In this document: in pieces, positions 13,976 to 25,710 of the stretch | Position numbering within the stretch: the first letter of the stretch is position 1 | Layout: every line of letters starts with the position of its first letter | NCBI GenBank assembly: GCA_029962745.1 | Contig: CM057153.1 | Span: 8,748,962 to 8,812,961 of the forward strand | DNA length: 64,000 nucleotides | Source: Echinometra lucunter | Taxonomy: Eukaryota; Echinodermata; Echinoidea; Camarodonta; Echinometridae | Direction: 5' to 3' | Notes under the pieces: model-generated | What the model was told of the DNA's origin: nothing | The model's database searches: none | The model's input: the letters and a program-made list of their open reading frames with translations, nothing else | Position numbers and translations under genes: made by a program

Positions 13976-14952
13976 TTGAGGGCCTGAAAAGCTTTCATTT
14001 CTACCCTTCAAGACAAAGTTCAAGCCTTCCTTTCTGTCTCTCAGCTGACATCAATACAGCCTCTATAAGGACATTTTGATTACTATGCCTTCGGAGCAAG
14101 TATATGATCTCACAATGCATAATATATGAAGAGTGAAATGGAAACAGCTCTTCAAAGATCTTTTCTACATCTGTGTGATGAAAGAAGTGTCTATCTGATG
14201 TCATGACTCATGCATGTCATGATGCTTTCAAAATACCTTAGGTCACAAATGCCCATCTCAATTAGAAGCAATCAAGGACAAATCTCGAAGTTTTCCCGAC
14301 GTTGACCATCTTACAATTACAGAGGTGGTGGTAGTACCATCACGGGTGATAACACTGCATTACATACTGCTCAGTGATGTAATTACATACTTTAGAAAAA
14401 AAAATCAAAACGAAAAATGAAGGGTAATGAACTCAATAGTTATGTAGTTTTGGTCGGTTCTAAAAGCTGTCAGAGTTCCTTGCTTTCAGCTGGCCATGAG
14501 GAAACGGATCGAAGCAAAACTAGGAGAGTGTGGAGTTTTTCTCCTCACGATAAATATTAAACAAATAAAAGGCATAAAAATGCTTTTGATCTTGGGCCAG
14601 TGGTGTAAAGTCACACAACAGCTGCACAAATTATGTAAAACCAATGGTAGTTTTGTTAACGCGACAAGTGCAGGGAGTGGTCGGGTGCGGGGGTCCTAGT
14701 GTAGGCCAGAGTGAAGAAGGAATCCAGTTTGCATACAATAGATTTCACTATGTTGGACAAGCCTCTGGCAAGCTTTTTAGTTGTCAAGGGAGATTTTTGT
14801 TCAACAAGTATGCAAAAATTAGTAAACAGATCTATTCTCACCTTCTCTACAACTCACTTTCAAGCCATTTAGACATCTATCTGGATAGAGGATATGGGAG
14901 TAGATCCGTATATCTTTCAATGGTTACTTGACAGCTTTGTAACACACTACAT

Positions 14953-15327
14953 AGACCCCTTTTACATCAAGCGGCCGTGGCCCGGCCCTGGCCCAGCACC
15001 GCAATTTTGTGCGTTTACACCGGGACCGTGGCCGCGGCCTGTATCTAGATCCTTTCAAAATATTGTAGTAGGAGCGCTCTATAATTTGACAAAGCCTTTT
15101 TTATCCCCACGCGCCCGGTTTGTAATTCGACAATATTGGCTTTATGACGTCATTGAAAATGGAAGATGGCCCCACATTTGGCCCCACTCCGCGTTTACAT
15201 CAAAACTGGCCATGGCCAAGACTACCTCCAGAGTTGGGCCGAAATTGGCCCCGCATTTGGCACCACATTTGATTTTTTACCTTTTACACCAAGGCCGGGC
15301 AAGGCAAAGCTTGGTGTAAAAGGGGTC
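14953..15327. mobile_element. 375-bp GC-rich TIR element
   Basis: The ends are AGACCCCTTTTACATCAAGC and the inverse GCTTGGTGTAAAAGGGGTCT, with one mismatch in 20. TACA occurs in both flanks and may be part of a target duplication. The interior is rich in GGCC words (ggccgtggcccggccctggc), unlike the AT-rich surroundings. It also holds a TGACGTCA palindrome near 15145. No transposase domain is visible; the open frame over 14894-15319 is a by-product. Confidence 0.8.
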
Positions 15328-15801
15328 TTACAAAGCTTGACATATTAAAATTGCATTGCATGAAAAAATGCATGTTGAACTAACAAAAATTTTTTAGATC
15401 CTACTCTAAATGAGTTAAGTAATGGAAGTTTGATCTAGCCATCTAATTTGTCAAGAGAAACTTCGGATTGAATATATGGATATCCTTTCTTTTCTTATAC
15501 AAATGCCAACATGTGTGAATGAGGCTATACACTTGTGAAACACAAGTGCACTATAAACATGGAAAAATGAAAACACTTTCCTTTCTACCTAAAATACTAC
15601 CAAAAACAACAGATGTGGACATGGCAGATTTAGGTTCACCATTTGACACATTTAAGGGGGTTTTGTTGTTGTTCTGTTGCCAAGATTAGGAAACAGATGT
15701 GTAATAATAACACATAATATATGAATGTGGGTGCTGTACACAATGTTGAATAATTATTTATGGCCTTTTAAACATGTTCACAGAAAAAATGCACTGTGGT
15801 C

Positions 15802-15837
<36 letters not shown>

Positions 15838-15870
15838 CTACAAAAGGAATAAAAAACTCCGTAAACCAAG

Positions 15871-15908
15871 GAAATTTCACGAATTTTCGCCCTTAGGGCT
15901 TTATCAAG
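15871..15908 (-). ncRNA. Degenerate hammerhead-ribozyme-like motif of the PLE
   Basis: The minus strand reads cTTGATAA, then a 4-bp helix GCCC-taa-GGGC, then GAAA, then a short self-complementary stretch aattcgtgaaatt, then tc. This has the order of a hammerhead core (CUGAUGA - helix II - GAAA - helix III - UH), with two changes in the CUGAUGA box. PLEs are known to carry minimal type I hammerheads at this place. The substitutions suggest this copy no longer cleaves. Confidence 0.5.
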
Positions 15909-16053
15909 TGTTTAATATCTATTTGAAAATGCGTCGTTTATCATGATCAGTAAACAGTGCGCACACTCTGCTGAAGTCCTAGGCGTATAGCGCACCAGAC
16001 AGAGTGGCGCACATTACGTAACAAAGAAGTACATGAGCTCAAATAAAGTGAAA

Positions 16054-16367
16054 GAGACGGAAAAAAGGGGGGAGAGAGAGAGAAAGAAAAGAGGGAGGCA
16101 GATAGAAGAAGTAGGAAAGCTGAAGCCTGCGAGAAAGGAACTGGAAGAAGAAGAAAGAGACGGAAAAAAGGGGAGAGAGAGAGAAAGAAAAGAGGGAGGC
16201 AGATAGAAGAAGTAGGAAAGCTGAAGCCTGCGAGAAAGAAAGGAACTGGAAGAAGAAGAAAGAAAGAGAGAAAGAGAGAGAGAAGAAGAGAAAAAAGAAA
16301 TAGGAGGAAAAAGAAAAAGAGGAAAAGGAGAGAAAAAAGAAAAAAAAGAGAGAGAGAGGAAAAACAA

Positions 16368-16398
<31 letters not shown>

Positions 16399-16490
16399 CT
16401 AAAACGTGGAGAAGAGGAGAAAAGGGAGAGAAAAGAGGAGAAAAGAGATAGAGCGAGAGAAAGAAAGAAAGAATGAAAAGCAAGGACAAT
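16054..16490. repeat. Purine-rich tract with a 103-bp tandem repeat
   Basis: The tract is almost pure A/G on plus. A 103-bp unit starting gagacggaaaaaag at 16054 repeats at 16157, including gcagatagaagaagtaggaa and gctgaagcctgcgagaaag. The long minus-strand Ser/Phe/Leu frames over it (up to 182 codons) are low-complexity artefacts. Confidence 0.9.
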
Positions 16491-16500
16491 GACAACTAAA

Positions 16501-16734
16501 CTAAGAGTTCATCGGAAAGGAGCGGAAAGCAGCGTTGATACCGTTAGGTTGGAGACATCCTAGGCGGTGGATGATGCGTTCTTCCCGGATCTTGCGTTCC
16601 TCATCACTCGCTCCAGAACATCTCATCACGCCGCAGATTTTGAAGTTTGTGATGGAGTGCCCCGGGAGATGAAAATGTTGTGCAACTGGAAGCCCTGTCG
16701 TGTGCAGTCGGATTGAGCGTAGATGTTCATTGGT
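16501..16734 (-). pseudogene. C-terminal part of a PLE GIY-YIG endonuclease
   Basis: The minus frame is open for 77 codons and ends in TAG. Its key segments are TNEHLRSIRLHTTGLPVAQH, then FHLPGHSITNFKICG, then EERKIREERIIHRLGCLQ and PNGINAAF. The order R..H....PVA-HF--PGHS, a following RK-RE--I--L with the likely catalytic glutamate, and a final P-G-N matches the C-terminal half of Penelope-type GIY-YIG domains. These nick target DNA for retrotransposition. The N-terminal GIY and YIG motifs and the reverse transcriptase are missing: the frame runs upstream into the (TA)n repeat at 16737. No start codon is implied; this is a remnant. Confidence 0.8.
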
Positions 16735-17094
16735 GCTATATATATATATATATATATATATAGCAAATTCCTAACATCCATTCCGGACCAAACGCTATAC
16801 CTATAATCCTAACCCTAGTGTCGAATTGCCAAACTAAACCTAAAAGCCAACTGCAAACCTAACCCTAACCTTACATCTTTGATAACATAGAATCCAAATC
16901 AAATGTAGGGTTACTGATTACATAGCAGAGGGAACTCTCAACCTCTTTCATTAAACTTGTATGAATAAGCCAACGCACCTATACAGTGAATTTCTGACCA
17001 GATTATTTTCACATCTTCATACGATTTCCTCTTCTCTCCTAAGATCCTAATAATATTCACCAAAGAATGAACAACAGCAGCACTTCAATAGGGC

Positions 17095-17195
17095 TTGACA
17101 CTCACCGATGCCCAGGACACACGGGCCCTACAAATGTAGGTCTGGACCCCCAAAACACAACAATGTTAACACAGGGCTCACTACATAAGGAGCCT
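17095..17195 (+). repeat. Dispersed repeat, copy related to 59380-59510
   Basis: Words gatgcccaggacaca, gggccctacaaatg, ggtctggacccccaaa and caacaatgttaacacaggg reappear in inverse order and complement at 59380-59510 (ccctgtattaacattgttga, tttgggggtctggacc, agggcccatatgtcctgggc). It is an old dispersed family with unknown boundaries. Confidence 0.6.
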
Positions 17196-17969
17196 GGAAA
17201 TCTAATCCACACCCCTAATAAAAAAACTTAGTATGGAGCCTTGCCTACAAGATACTTAGGAAACCATTTTTTGGATAATATATGAAGAATAAACAACCCC
17301 ATACCGACAGCAAAAAGACTAAAAAATGATATTGCTCCACATGATTAACAATCAGTTTCGAGTCTATGTGGATTAGGACTGGAGTGAGTTTGGAGTTGCA
17401 ACCAAGGAGGATCCGGATGGTTCCAGTTTCAGACACCTAACAACGACTGACATAAGTTAGTAGTTAGCAGGTTAGTAAGTTGGATAGCAGCCATAAGCAA
17501 AAGATCTGGAGGAGACACTTGGCATTCTTAGGACATGTCAAAAGAAAAGATGAGTTTGACAGGGACGTGCTTTGATAGGGGAGATTGATGGAAGAAAAGA
17601 CATCAAGGAAAACAAAAGGTATATAATTTACTGACTCTAAAATCAGTGCAGACTTTCCAGGAACACTGACATCAAGCACTGTGGAGAAACTTACATGCTC
17701 TTGGCAGACACATACACGAAGACATAAAAATGTATATAAAACATACAAACATACAAACATTGCTCAATATTTTAAACCTATTGGTTGGTATTCTACTGAT
17801 GCAGTTTAACCCAATGCCTGGTCCAAAGTCATGGTTTCAAAAAAGGGAAACTTAACCACGGTCTAACATCCAGTATTATAGCCCACTAGACAACTAGGCA
17901 GGAGTTCAAATTTCAGTAAAATATGGAATATTAGAAACAGTTTCATGACCATTCATATCTCAAGTCTCA

Positions 17970-18200
17970 GTACTAAAAACTAAAATGCTCAGTCACCATT
18001 ATAAAGGGTAGAGGAGTGACTACATTTTCAAAATTTGTTAGATTAACACTTTGAACAAACTGGATTCAACACTATAAAGGATAAAATCCAGCATGTATAG
18101 TGTAGAATCCAGCATGTTCAAAGTGTTAATCTAACATTTGGAAAATGTAGTCACTCCTCCATCCTCTTAAATGGTGATTCACTATTTTAGTTTTTAGAGT
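17970..18200. mobile_element. Long fold-back (palindromic) element, about 230 bp
   Basis: The arms of about 85 bp are nearly perfect inverse copies: actaaaaactaaaatg...agtcaccatt...gagtgactacattttc...gttagattaacactttgaac, mirrored by gttcaaagtgttaatctaac...gaaaatgtagtcactcc...ttttagtttttagagt. The spacer of about 55 bp is itself partly repetitive (tccagcatgt twice). The structure is typical of a non-autonomous MITE; no coding is present. Confidence 0.85.
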
Positions 18201-21200
18201 GTAGGTACATGTATTTCATAAGTCCACTGATTACTATTTAAGTCTTTCATTCTCTAAGGGAAAAGTAGATTATCCATCCAGTCTCCTGCAGGCAAGGGAT
18301 TTATTACCTTAGGGATACCATACTAGTGGAGACTGATTACTCGATATTTTGTATGTCATTGATAAGAGGAGCAGACCACACCTTGCAATGTTTTCACTGT
18401 GGTAATTACTGCAGCCACACTGATGGGAATTACAGCATCATACATGTGACTCATACACGTGCAAGCAAGCATTATCCTTTTCATTTTTGAAGTACACATC
18501 ACAAATCAGAAAGTCAGTTGCCACTCAATTATGCAAATCTTTCCACTTGTGGCTGTTGGTATTCATCTTAGTAATAACATGCAGCTCAGTATATCTTCAA
18601 TAACATTTAAATGCATGCACTAAGAACGGTCACATTCTGATAGTGTTAATTTTTCTCACAACATGAGGATATATAAGAATCAAATGCACGCACATCAAGT
18701 GGTCTGATAGCAGATTCAGGTTTTTCATTATTCAGATGAATAATGGTCTGACAATTTCCTAGTTTCAACAAATTACATTCTCAAAGCTTTGAAGCAGTGA
18801 AGCAGTGAGGTATTTTGTATTCTTGGTCTTTTTTTTAAAAATAGTAACTTCACATCTTCAGAAGATGAAGATATTCTTGCTTTATAAAGTGGACTGTTTT
18901 TCACTTATTAAATTGGGCTTCACATCTGGTGACATTGCCACCAGTAGTATTGGAAAAGTTAAAAGAATTGTAGGACCATTCATTTTCATTTTTGCCATGT
19001 CTATTATTGCTTTGTCATATCTCTCAATTTTTTTTCTAGGAAATTTTATTCACAACTGTTCTATATATATGTTATGTATTTTGATGTAAATATGTTTATA
19101 AATATTCATGGCCCCATGGAAGACCACTACTTATTAGTGAATGGGCTACCCTGACAAAAGATTAGAAATCAATTATCGAATAATTAAATTTTGTTTATTC
19201 AAAAGTGTTACGATGTATTGTACAGTACATGTGCTAGAGTCTAAGGAGTCTCTTTGGTACCCGATGCAGGAAGTTGCCACCCTCTGAATCATTAATGCTT
19301 TATTCCATTACAACAGATTGTGAATTCACCCCTTTTTGGTACCCATGATATTGGGTGGGATATAGGCAATGCGAGACTTGCCACTCTGTTAATCATCAGT
19401 GTTCCCTTCCATTATACTTGTGACTGTACACAGCCTCAATGGCCCATCCCTTGTCATTAGATTGGATGTGATGATAATTAAACATTGCGGTTGGATTCAA
19501 GGATGCCTCCACCAGAGCTAGATTACCCTTCGTTCAGTCAGCCAATATTAGTGTCTACCACAGAGGCGTACCCTGCCTCATATATTAACATCTCTCCAGG
19601 CTAATGTTTCGCTAAAAGGTACTTCCATGTATTTCTCTGTGATCTGTGCAACTAATAGGGAAGAAAGTAGACTGTACCCTCAACTTTTTTCATTACTTCT
19701 TAGAAAGACTACATAAACAAACTTAAACAATGGAGAAAGTATTATCAATCTTTGTTTGACTTTGTAAAGAATTTCTTTAACTTTCCACATAACATTTAAT
19801 GGTCATGCTTTCACATATCTTGTTTCACAGATAACAACTTAAGGTGACTGTTTTTCTACCTGAAATGAAAGCCAATATAAACTGGAAAAAACAACATTTG
19901 GCCAGCATAATGGGTTTTCTATGTTGCATCCCTTTAAACCAAAAGCCCTAATGCCACACCCCTCCACCCTCTTAAGAGAAAATCTATGTGCCACCGGTAG
20001 TACTTCTCGAAACCAGCGTGAGTCAGATTACCCACTGTTTCCGAACATGCATGATGTACATGTATGTCGGCATTGTACACACACTCATTATGCATGAAGC
20101 CGCATGACCGATGCATCATACACACCTATAATCATTGAGCTACGGATAATCTTAAAAGGTGTGTTCAGTGTGGTAATTACTCTTCATACACATTTCCACA
20201 TGCCTAAGGTTGAATGTGCACAGTATCTGCATCACTTTTTGACAACTTTACAAATTCTGAACATGTCTTGCTTTAATCAAAGCTCATTTACATTTTTCTT
20301 ATTCCTTCATTTATCACAAAATTCACAAACCCTAACATGTCTAGAAATGCTTTGGTCTGTTAAAGTAATCAGTGTCTTGTCATTTTTCCACCCCATTAGG
20401 TCCTCACCTGGTTTTCAGCTTTGTATGCGAGCTGTCACAAGGCTTACTCAAAAAGGAAGTCTTCCATAAAGGCAATTACAACCCTTGCTTGAATTATATT
20501 TACATGCAGGTCCAATGATATAAGCAAGTAAGCATGCTGTTATTCCAAAATGTACCTGTACATTCTCCTCCGTAAAGGATTTTAACTTTAATGGAATATT
20601 TGTAAAATCACTGTCCTAAAGTAATTATAATTCTGTTTGACTTCTACCACTATTTACAGAAATTTGTCCACAAACACAGTATGATGATAACAAATTCCAT
20701 ATTTTCTAGATTTTGAAATAGCCCGAGTTCTATAATGAAAATAATAGTTTCCCCATTAAATCATATTAAAATATTTTGTTTTCAATAGTCATTACAGCAA
20801 TCAGAGGAAATTATTGAAAACCATTCCACCATTTATTGAGAAAAATATTTGTGACCTTATTTTTCTGCCTACATGGCCTACTTTTCAATGATATCATGCA
20901 ATTTTCAAGTAAATACCTGTGATCAACCCTATCTAGCACTCTCCATATCAATAACCCAGTTTAAGAGGTCATCCAAACCCACGATAATGATAATATAAAG
21001 GCAAAAATATACTATTCAAATACTGATTGATATCAACAAGCCTATCGTAAGCCTACGCAATAATAACAATCTCGTCCAGTGTTGATTACTACATGTATGA
21101 TGATGTACCTTATTGCTGTAGGCTATGGGTGTATCTCAATGAAGTGTCATGTTCATTGATTTTTTTTCTTCCAAGCGTGGCTTGTTATTGCGGTAGCAAT

Positions 21201-21582
21201 ATTGTTGTTTATGTGAATCAGTAACTGCACTCGCCATTGCACAATTAATTGAAAAATGTCCACACAAAACCTAATGGTGAATTTATCAACCCTATTTTTA
21301 AAGTGTACCAATTACCCGAAAAAAAAAATTTAAAAAATGTTTTGTGTACAACTGGTAAGTGTGAAATACATGCATACCTGCCAACCCTGACAGCCCAGAA
21401 ATAGGAAGAAATTATCAAGAAATTTTCAAAAATACGAACATTCCTAAATTTCCTATTCAATACCACAGACAAATTTGTACAGAAATAGGAACACATGGGT
21501 TAAAATAGCAATTTTCTTTTCCCCCAAATAGAAATATTCCCATTTAATAGGTTCAGTTGGCAGGTATGTATATGTAAACCCA
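18201..21582. other. Intronic sequence, with a weak tandem duplication at 19236-19440
   Basis: Two diverged units start tttggtaccc at about 19253 and 19336, share ttgcca-c-ctctg and ttccatta, and both end near tgtga. No gene was found; frames such as 20104-20469 show no domain. Confidence 0.5.
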
Positions 21583-21601
21583 CCCCCCCCCCCCCCCCCC
21601 C
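21583..21601. repeat. Poly-C tract (about 19 C)
   Basis: An uninterrupted C run is followed by tcaaaaaac. It lies about 165 bp before the TIR element at 21765. Confidence 0.9.
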
Positions 21602-21764
21602 TCAAAAAACAACTTTACCCATTATTCTACATGGAAAAAAACCCAACTTTATCTATTATTCTACATGTAGGTGTTAACAGTTCAAGAGATTGAAGAAAAT
21701 AAAGGATAACATAAAACCACACAATTAGGGAATAATTTACAGAATCAAAATTCTGTTCAATGCT

Positions 21765-22183
21765 GTTAACCCATTCATGACAGAGGTCCACATTTTGTGG
21801 TTTGGCCTAATATCTTTTAAGGCAAAGCCCTAAAAATCATACCAAATACATGAGCAGAAAGAGCAAAAAATTCTACACAAGCTGTGCCCATTTTGGTTGC
21901 ATCAATATTCATTGTTTGATGCTGAAATTTTTTTAAAGGAAAATAAGCATTAAAATCCTTAAATTGGCAATGTTATAGAAAGTTTAAAATCACCATTTTC
22001 CCCTGCAAATTAGCAACTTTTTGGACTTATCATCATAATTTCTGTCAATTTATATTCATTTCTGATACATGACGTTTTATAAATAAAATGTAGCAACAAA
22101 ATAAAAATGTTGGTGTTGCCAATTTGAAGAATAAAAGCTGATCAAATCAGGCTTTAAATAATTCCTGTCACGAATGGGTTAAG
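21765..22183. mobile_element. About 420-bp TIR element with GTTAACCCATTC ends
   Basis: The left end TTAACCCATTCATGACAG is the inverse of the right end CTGTCACGAATGGGTTAA (16 of 18 matches). The interior words acatgagcagaaagag, aaattggcaatg and gttgccaatttga are shared with 480-770, so this is a family with a decayed relative near the left edge. No coding capacity is seen. Confidence 0.75.
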
Positions 22184-22910
22184 GCCCCAATTCATGATGC
22201 ATATGCTTGTACATCAGTGAGTCATTGTTGTTGTTAATTTTTACAGCACTGTCATTCAAAATATGAATATTGATGCCATCTCAGTTGCGTTGTTGAAAAT
22301 AAGCCCTTTTATGACTTAATTAACTGTGTATTAATTTTTTTCTATGAACAGTCTATCTCACGAATTGTGGCTTTTATGATAATTGAGAGTATATTTGAAC
22401 TCACAATATCTCTTTAATGAAAGAACATTTAAAGCTCATATTCTGGATAAGATACAGCACAACATGTATTTAGGTGATTTGTACAATTTAAGTAAGGGCA
22501 CTCTCCTTTTTACAATAAGTGGTGTATCTGATTTAAAAAAAAAAATAAAGTAAATAAAAGCAAAAAGCCCAACAAACAAACAAACATAGGGGGGAAAACA
22601 TGAAGAAAAAATTGTAAAAAAGAAAATTAAATGAATCATTATTGTATCGTAGATAAGACCATGTCCTGATTTTGTGGTATACAATACTCGTCTGTTAACT
22701 TTTGCAGAGAGAAAAAAATACATTCAACCATTTTACAGAATCTCTGATTATGTACCATACAGCACTGTGCAAGCTATTTTACTCATTACATCATGTCATT
22801 TGTTTAAAGAGATTCATGTAAAGGACATTTAAAGATCTAATATTGACAGTGACAACAAAAGGACATGCTTTGAAATCTAACAAGTTATATCTGAGAAAGT
22901 GAGAACCTAC

Positions 22911-22991
22911 CTCGTCCGTCGACATGTGGTAATCGGGATCAAACTGACTGACTGATGAATACGATCCACGGTCTCGCTTTGCCCATGTCAT
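22911..22991 (-). CDS. CACNB: Candidate alternative first coding exon of CACNB, 27 codons
   Basis: A minus-strand ATG with A at -3 (cacaATGaca) opens a 27-codon frame: MTWAKRDRGSYSSVSQFDPD then YHMSTDE. It ends exactly at a strong donor, GAG|GTAGGT, in phase 0, as needed to join the phase-0 acceptor at 976 and give ...MSTDE|GSEDSNY. Known CaV-beta genes have short alternative first exons that skip the basic exon and splice straight to GSADSY (vertebrate forms beginning MYDDSYVPGFEDSEA), and this acidic/tyrosine-rich peptide is similar in style. It lies within the 38.7-kb intron, so it would need its own promoter; a 62-bp minisatellite sits 180 bp upstream. The peptide itself is not conserved enough to prove by eye. 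Confidence 0.58.
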
Positions 22992-23363
22992 TGTGATTAC
23001 CCCCAAACAGAAATTGTTTTGAACCGTCTCCTTATTCCAGCATTGACATATCTCTTTCCATATCCACTAGACTAAATGAATAATCCAAGCTTGATGTATA
23101 CTCAATAGAAAAGGCTTGCAAAGCCTGCTGGCGGATTCAGAGTGCTCGCCTCACTGTCTATGAAATCAATGTTCAGATTTGTTTCCTGATGTGTTTTCAC
23201 TTTAACCTGGTTTGTGCATGTACGTGAGAGCCTGTTCTGATTCTTTTCCTAACGTGTTTTCCCTTGAACCTGGCTTGTGTGTATGCGAGAGCCTGTTTAG
23301 ATTCGTTTCCGATGTGTTTAGACTTTAACCTGGTCTGTGCATGTATTTGAGAACCTGTCTTAG
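22992..23363. repeat. Putative 5' region of the alternative CACNB exon with a 62-bp minisatellite (three units)
   Basis: Units of about 62 bp start at about 23175, 23238 and 23300. Each reads gatt-(c/t)-(g/t)tttcc(t)-a-tgtgtttt-c--t-aacctgg, then tgtgcatgta, then gagagcctgtt. The array lies 180 bp upstream of the candidate alternative start codon at 22991, where a promoter or 5' UTR would be expected. Confidence 0.75.
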
Positions 23364-25710
23364 GACTAAACCCAGCAAGAGATGAAAGTCAAAGGAATGA
23401 AGTTGCTTGCAGGGCTCTGAATCTTTTCGTTATTCACTATTATGTTCTGAATTTGAGTGGCTTACAGTGTCCTCACATTTAGCGACCGTAAGTGTCCAAG
23501 AGAAGATATTTAACTTGTAAGCAAAGTAATGATTTAAGTGGAAGATTTACGGAGTTAGCAACAAGCAGCAGAACAAAAATTATTTCAAATATATAAGACT
23601 GTCAAAAAATAATCTCTAACAAAAGGAATATATGCAGTGAGGCACCAAAATATTTCAAAATGAAATATACAAGCAAAATTTCTTTTAAAAAAGAAAACAA
23701 CATAAATTGCATAGGCAAAAACTTTGGAAGTAACTTTAAATGACAAAATGAATATATACAATCATAAAAGATCTCTGTTGCTTGCTTTTCTAGTGTGTAG
23801 GTAAAATGCTTCAAATTGCACTTTGTAACTCTCACTATAAGATGCACTTGTTACACGAAAGCTTCTTTGAAGAATGTGCAGTTTATGCTTGTCTCTCTTT
23901 CTATGAAGAAGTACAAATAACATCAACTGGAATATGAGGCTTTAAGTATTAGGTTATTATATTTTTATGTCTTTCACGATGTCCAAACATCTGCAGAACT
24001 TTTAGCAAAAGTAGTTTCACAACTGCTACAGGTACATGTAATGTTACTTGGAACGATCAACAGAAATACATGGAGTTACAGATATATCAAGAAAGATGTC
24101 CTGTAATCTCTGTTCTTTCAAGGAGTCTTACAACAACAGTCTGGTCTGCTGAAGCTTTCGTTCATTTCAATCAAAATATTCCATTCCTTCTGGAACTTGA
24201 AATTCACGATGATGAATGAGGGTATAATACTGTGGTGAGAATCGCATTGAATATCAATGCGTCACAGACGATTGCACTGATTGAGTGGAGTCCAAGGGAG
24301 AAAGATGAAAAAAAGTGAGTAATGTAGCAAGCATTAGATGTCCACCTGGGATTGAGAAATGTGTCTCCTAGCTGCAGACTGTTGCAAGACCGAGCCCACG
24401 ATTGCGTCAAGTTATCACCGTAAGATGTCGATCTATTCTTCACACCAGAGCCGTATGTAAGCAGCGTCACACCATACATTATACATGCACATGTCAGCTT
24501 CCACCACTAGGCTCCCTACTCCCCTTGGGTGTTCCAATGCGCAGGTATCGTCCTCTCGCGAGTGATTCGTGAGGAACCACGACGGGGTACTCCTATCTCG
24601 TATGCCATGCCCATGAGGCACACTTGCCCCCCAAACCGCCACCTCTCCCTTGAAAAGGCGATTTCTGCGCTCCAATACAGCAACCTTCGTCGAAAGCACT
24701 TCTCTATTAAGAATAATTTTTCAAACGACAGATATTGTAATCATTCCAAAAGGGTGCATCAGCATTTGCCTTATTCTCTCGTCTACGAATCTTATCATGA
24801 GAACAGCTTTCTCCTTCTGATAGCACATAGCAATGGAGACCCGGTGTGTGCTCTGAGTTATTAACGATGCCCCATGTATGAGACAGACAGTATGCATGCG
24901 AGTGTGTGAGAGAAAGAGAGAGAGAGTGAGTAAGAGGGAACGGGAGAAAATGAGCGAGTGAGAGAGAGAAAGATAAAAAGAAAGGGTGGTGCATGTGTGT
25001 ATGTGTGTGTTGTGTGTCGAATGCACACCGAATTATTGAGGCTCACATAGGAAAGGTAATGAGGAATTGCAGCCACTGCTAACATGCATACTAAGTGGGC
25101 TTGCAGGGATGAATAGAGGCTTGTCTCACAGAGGCTGTACCATTATGGCACAATGGGGGTGTCGCAAAGATAATGGGTCATCATTAAATTGTATTCTAAC
25201 CTACAAAAATAGCTTCTACATCAGTTGATTAGATTTTCTGTGTAAGGAAATTACATCATGTTACCATATCACAATGTAGAAATAGCCTACAACACATGTA
25301 TATTTAAGCTTGCTTGTATTACTTTTTAGCTTTAAAGGGAAATATCATTTAATTTACTACAAAAATATATTTGTAATTTGCATAATCTCTTAAACTGTTC
25401 AGTCAGCAAAGCATGGTCTTAAGTATTTGATGAATGATTAAATTAAAAACTAGACAATGAAGTAAAGAGAAAGTAGTGTGAAAACATCAATATTTGATTC
25501 CACTATTAATCCTCACTGTAGGAAATTTTTATCTCATTTAAACTTGGAATGCTTCGACAGATGATTTTGTTATAAAACGAATGAAAACTGAGTTTTAGAT
25601 CATGCAATATCTAATTCTTTTCCTTAAATAAGCATACATGTGATGAAAGGTGAGGCACAAGAGTGGTAAGTTACCTGATTGTACTGCACAGTATATGTGC
25701 ATATATTTCT
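23364..25710. other. Sequence around a GC-richer patch at 24.2-24.9 kb; no gene supported
   Basis: The patch at 24190-24880 is richer in G+C and CpG than its surroundings and holds overlapping open frames on both strands (minus 24433-24699, plus 24529-24864). Neither begins with ATG nor shows a domain. A GA-rich microsatellite follows at about 24900-24985. A regulatory or 5' UTR role is possible. Confidence 0.4.

Larger units (their letters stand above)
15806..16762 (-). mobile_element. Truncated Penelope-like retroelement (PLE)
   Basis: The element lies between two (TA)n tracts (15807-15832 and 16737-16762). In transcript order on minus it has the C-terminal end of a GIY-YIG endonuclease (16734-16501), a GA-rich 3' untranslated region with a 103-bp tandem repeat, a conserved 3' segment, and a hammerhead-like motif (15908-15871). 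PLEs encode a reverse transcriptase joined to a GIY-YIG endonuclease and often carry hammerhead ribozymes in their pseudo-LTRs. The reverse-transcriptase part is absent, so the copy is 5'-truncated and dead. Confidence 0.78.

Noticed and set aside
15947..16495. Long minus-strand open frame (182 codons) rich in Ser, Phe and Leu
   Set aside because: It lies over the purine-rich tandem repeat of the PLE 3' region; composition alone keeps it open.
16795..16882. Interstitial telomere repeat (cctaaccctaacc)
   Set aside because: Only two or three imperfect units are present, too few to call telomeric sequence.
23171..23363. CRISPR-like direct repeats
   Set aside because: The 62-bp units are contiguous with no unique spacers and the genome is eukaryotic; this is a minisatellite.
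24433..24864. Open frames on both strands in a GC-richer patch, one ending at a phase-0 donor-like GTAGGG
   Set aside because: Neither starts with ATG, the two strands compete, and no homology is seen. Left as a possible regulatory or UTR patch.
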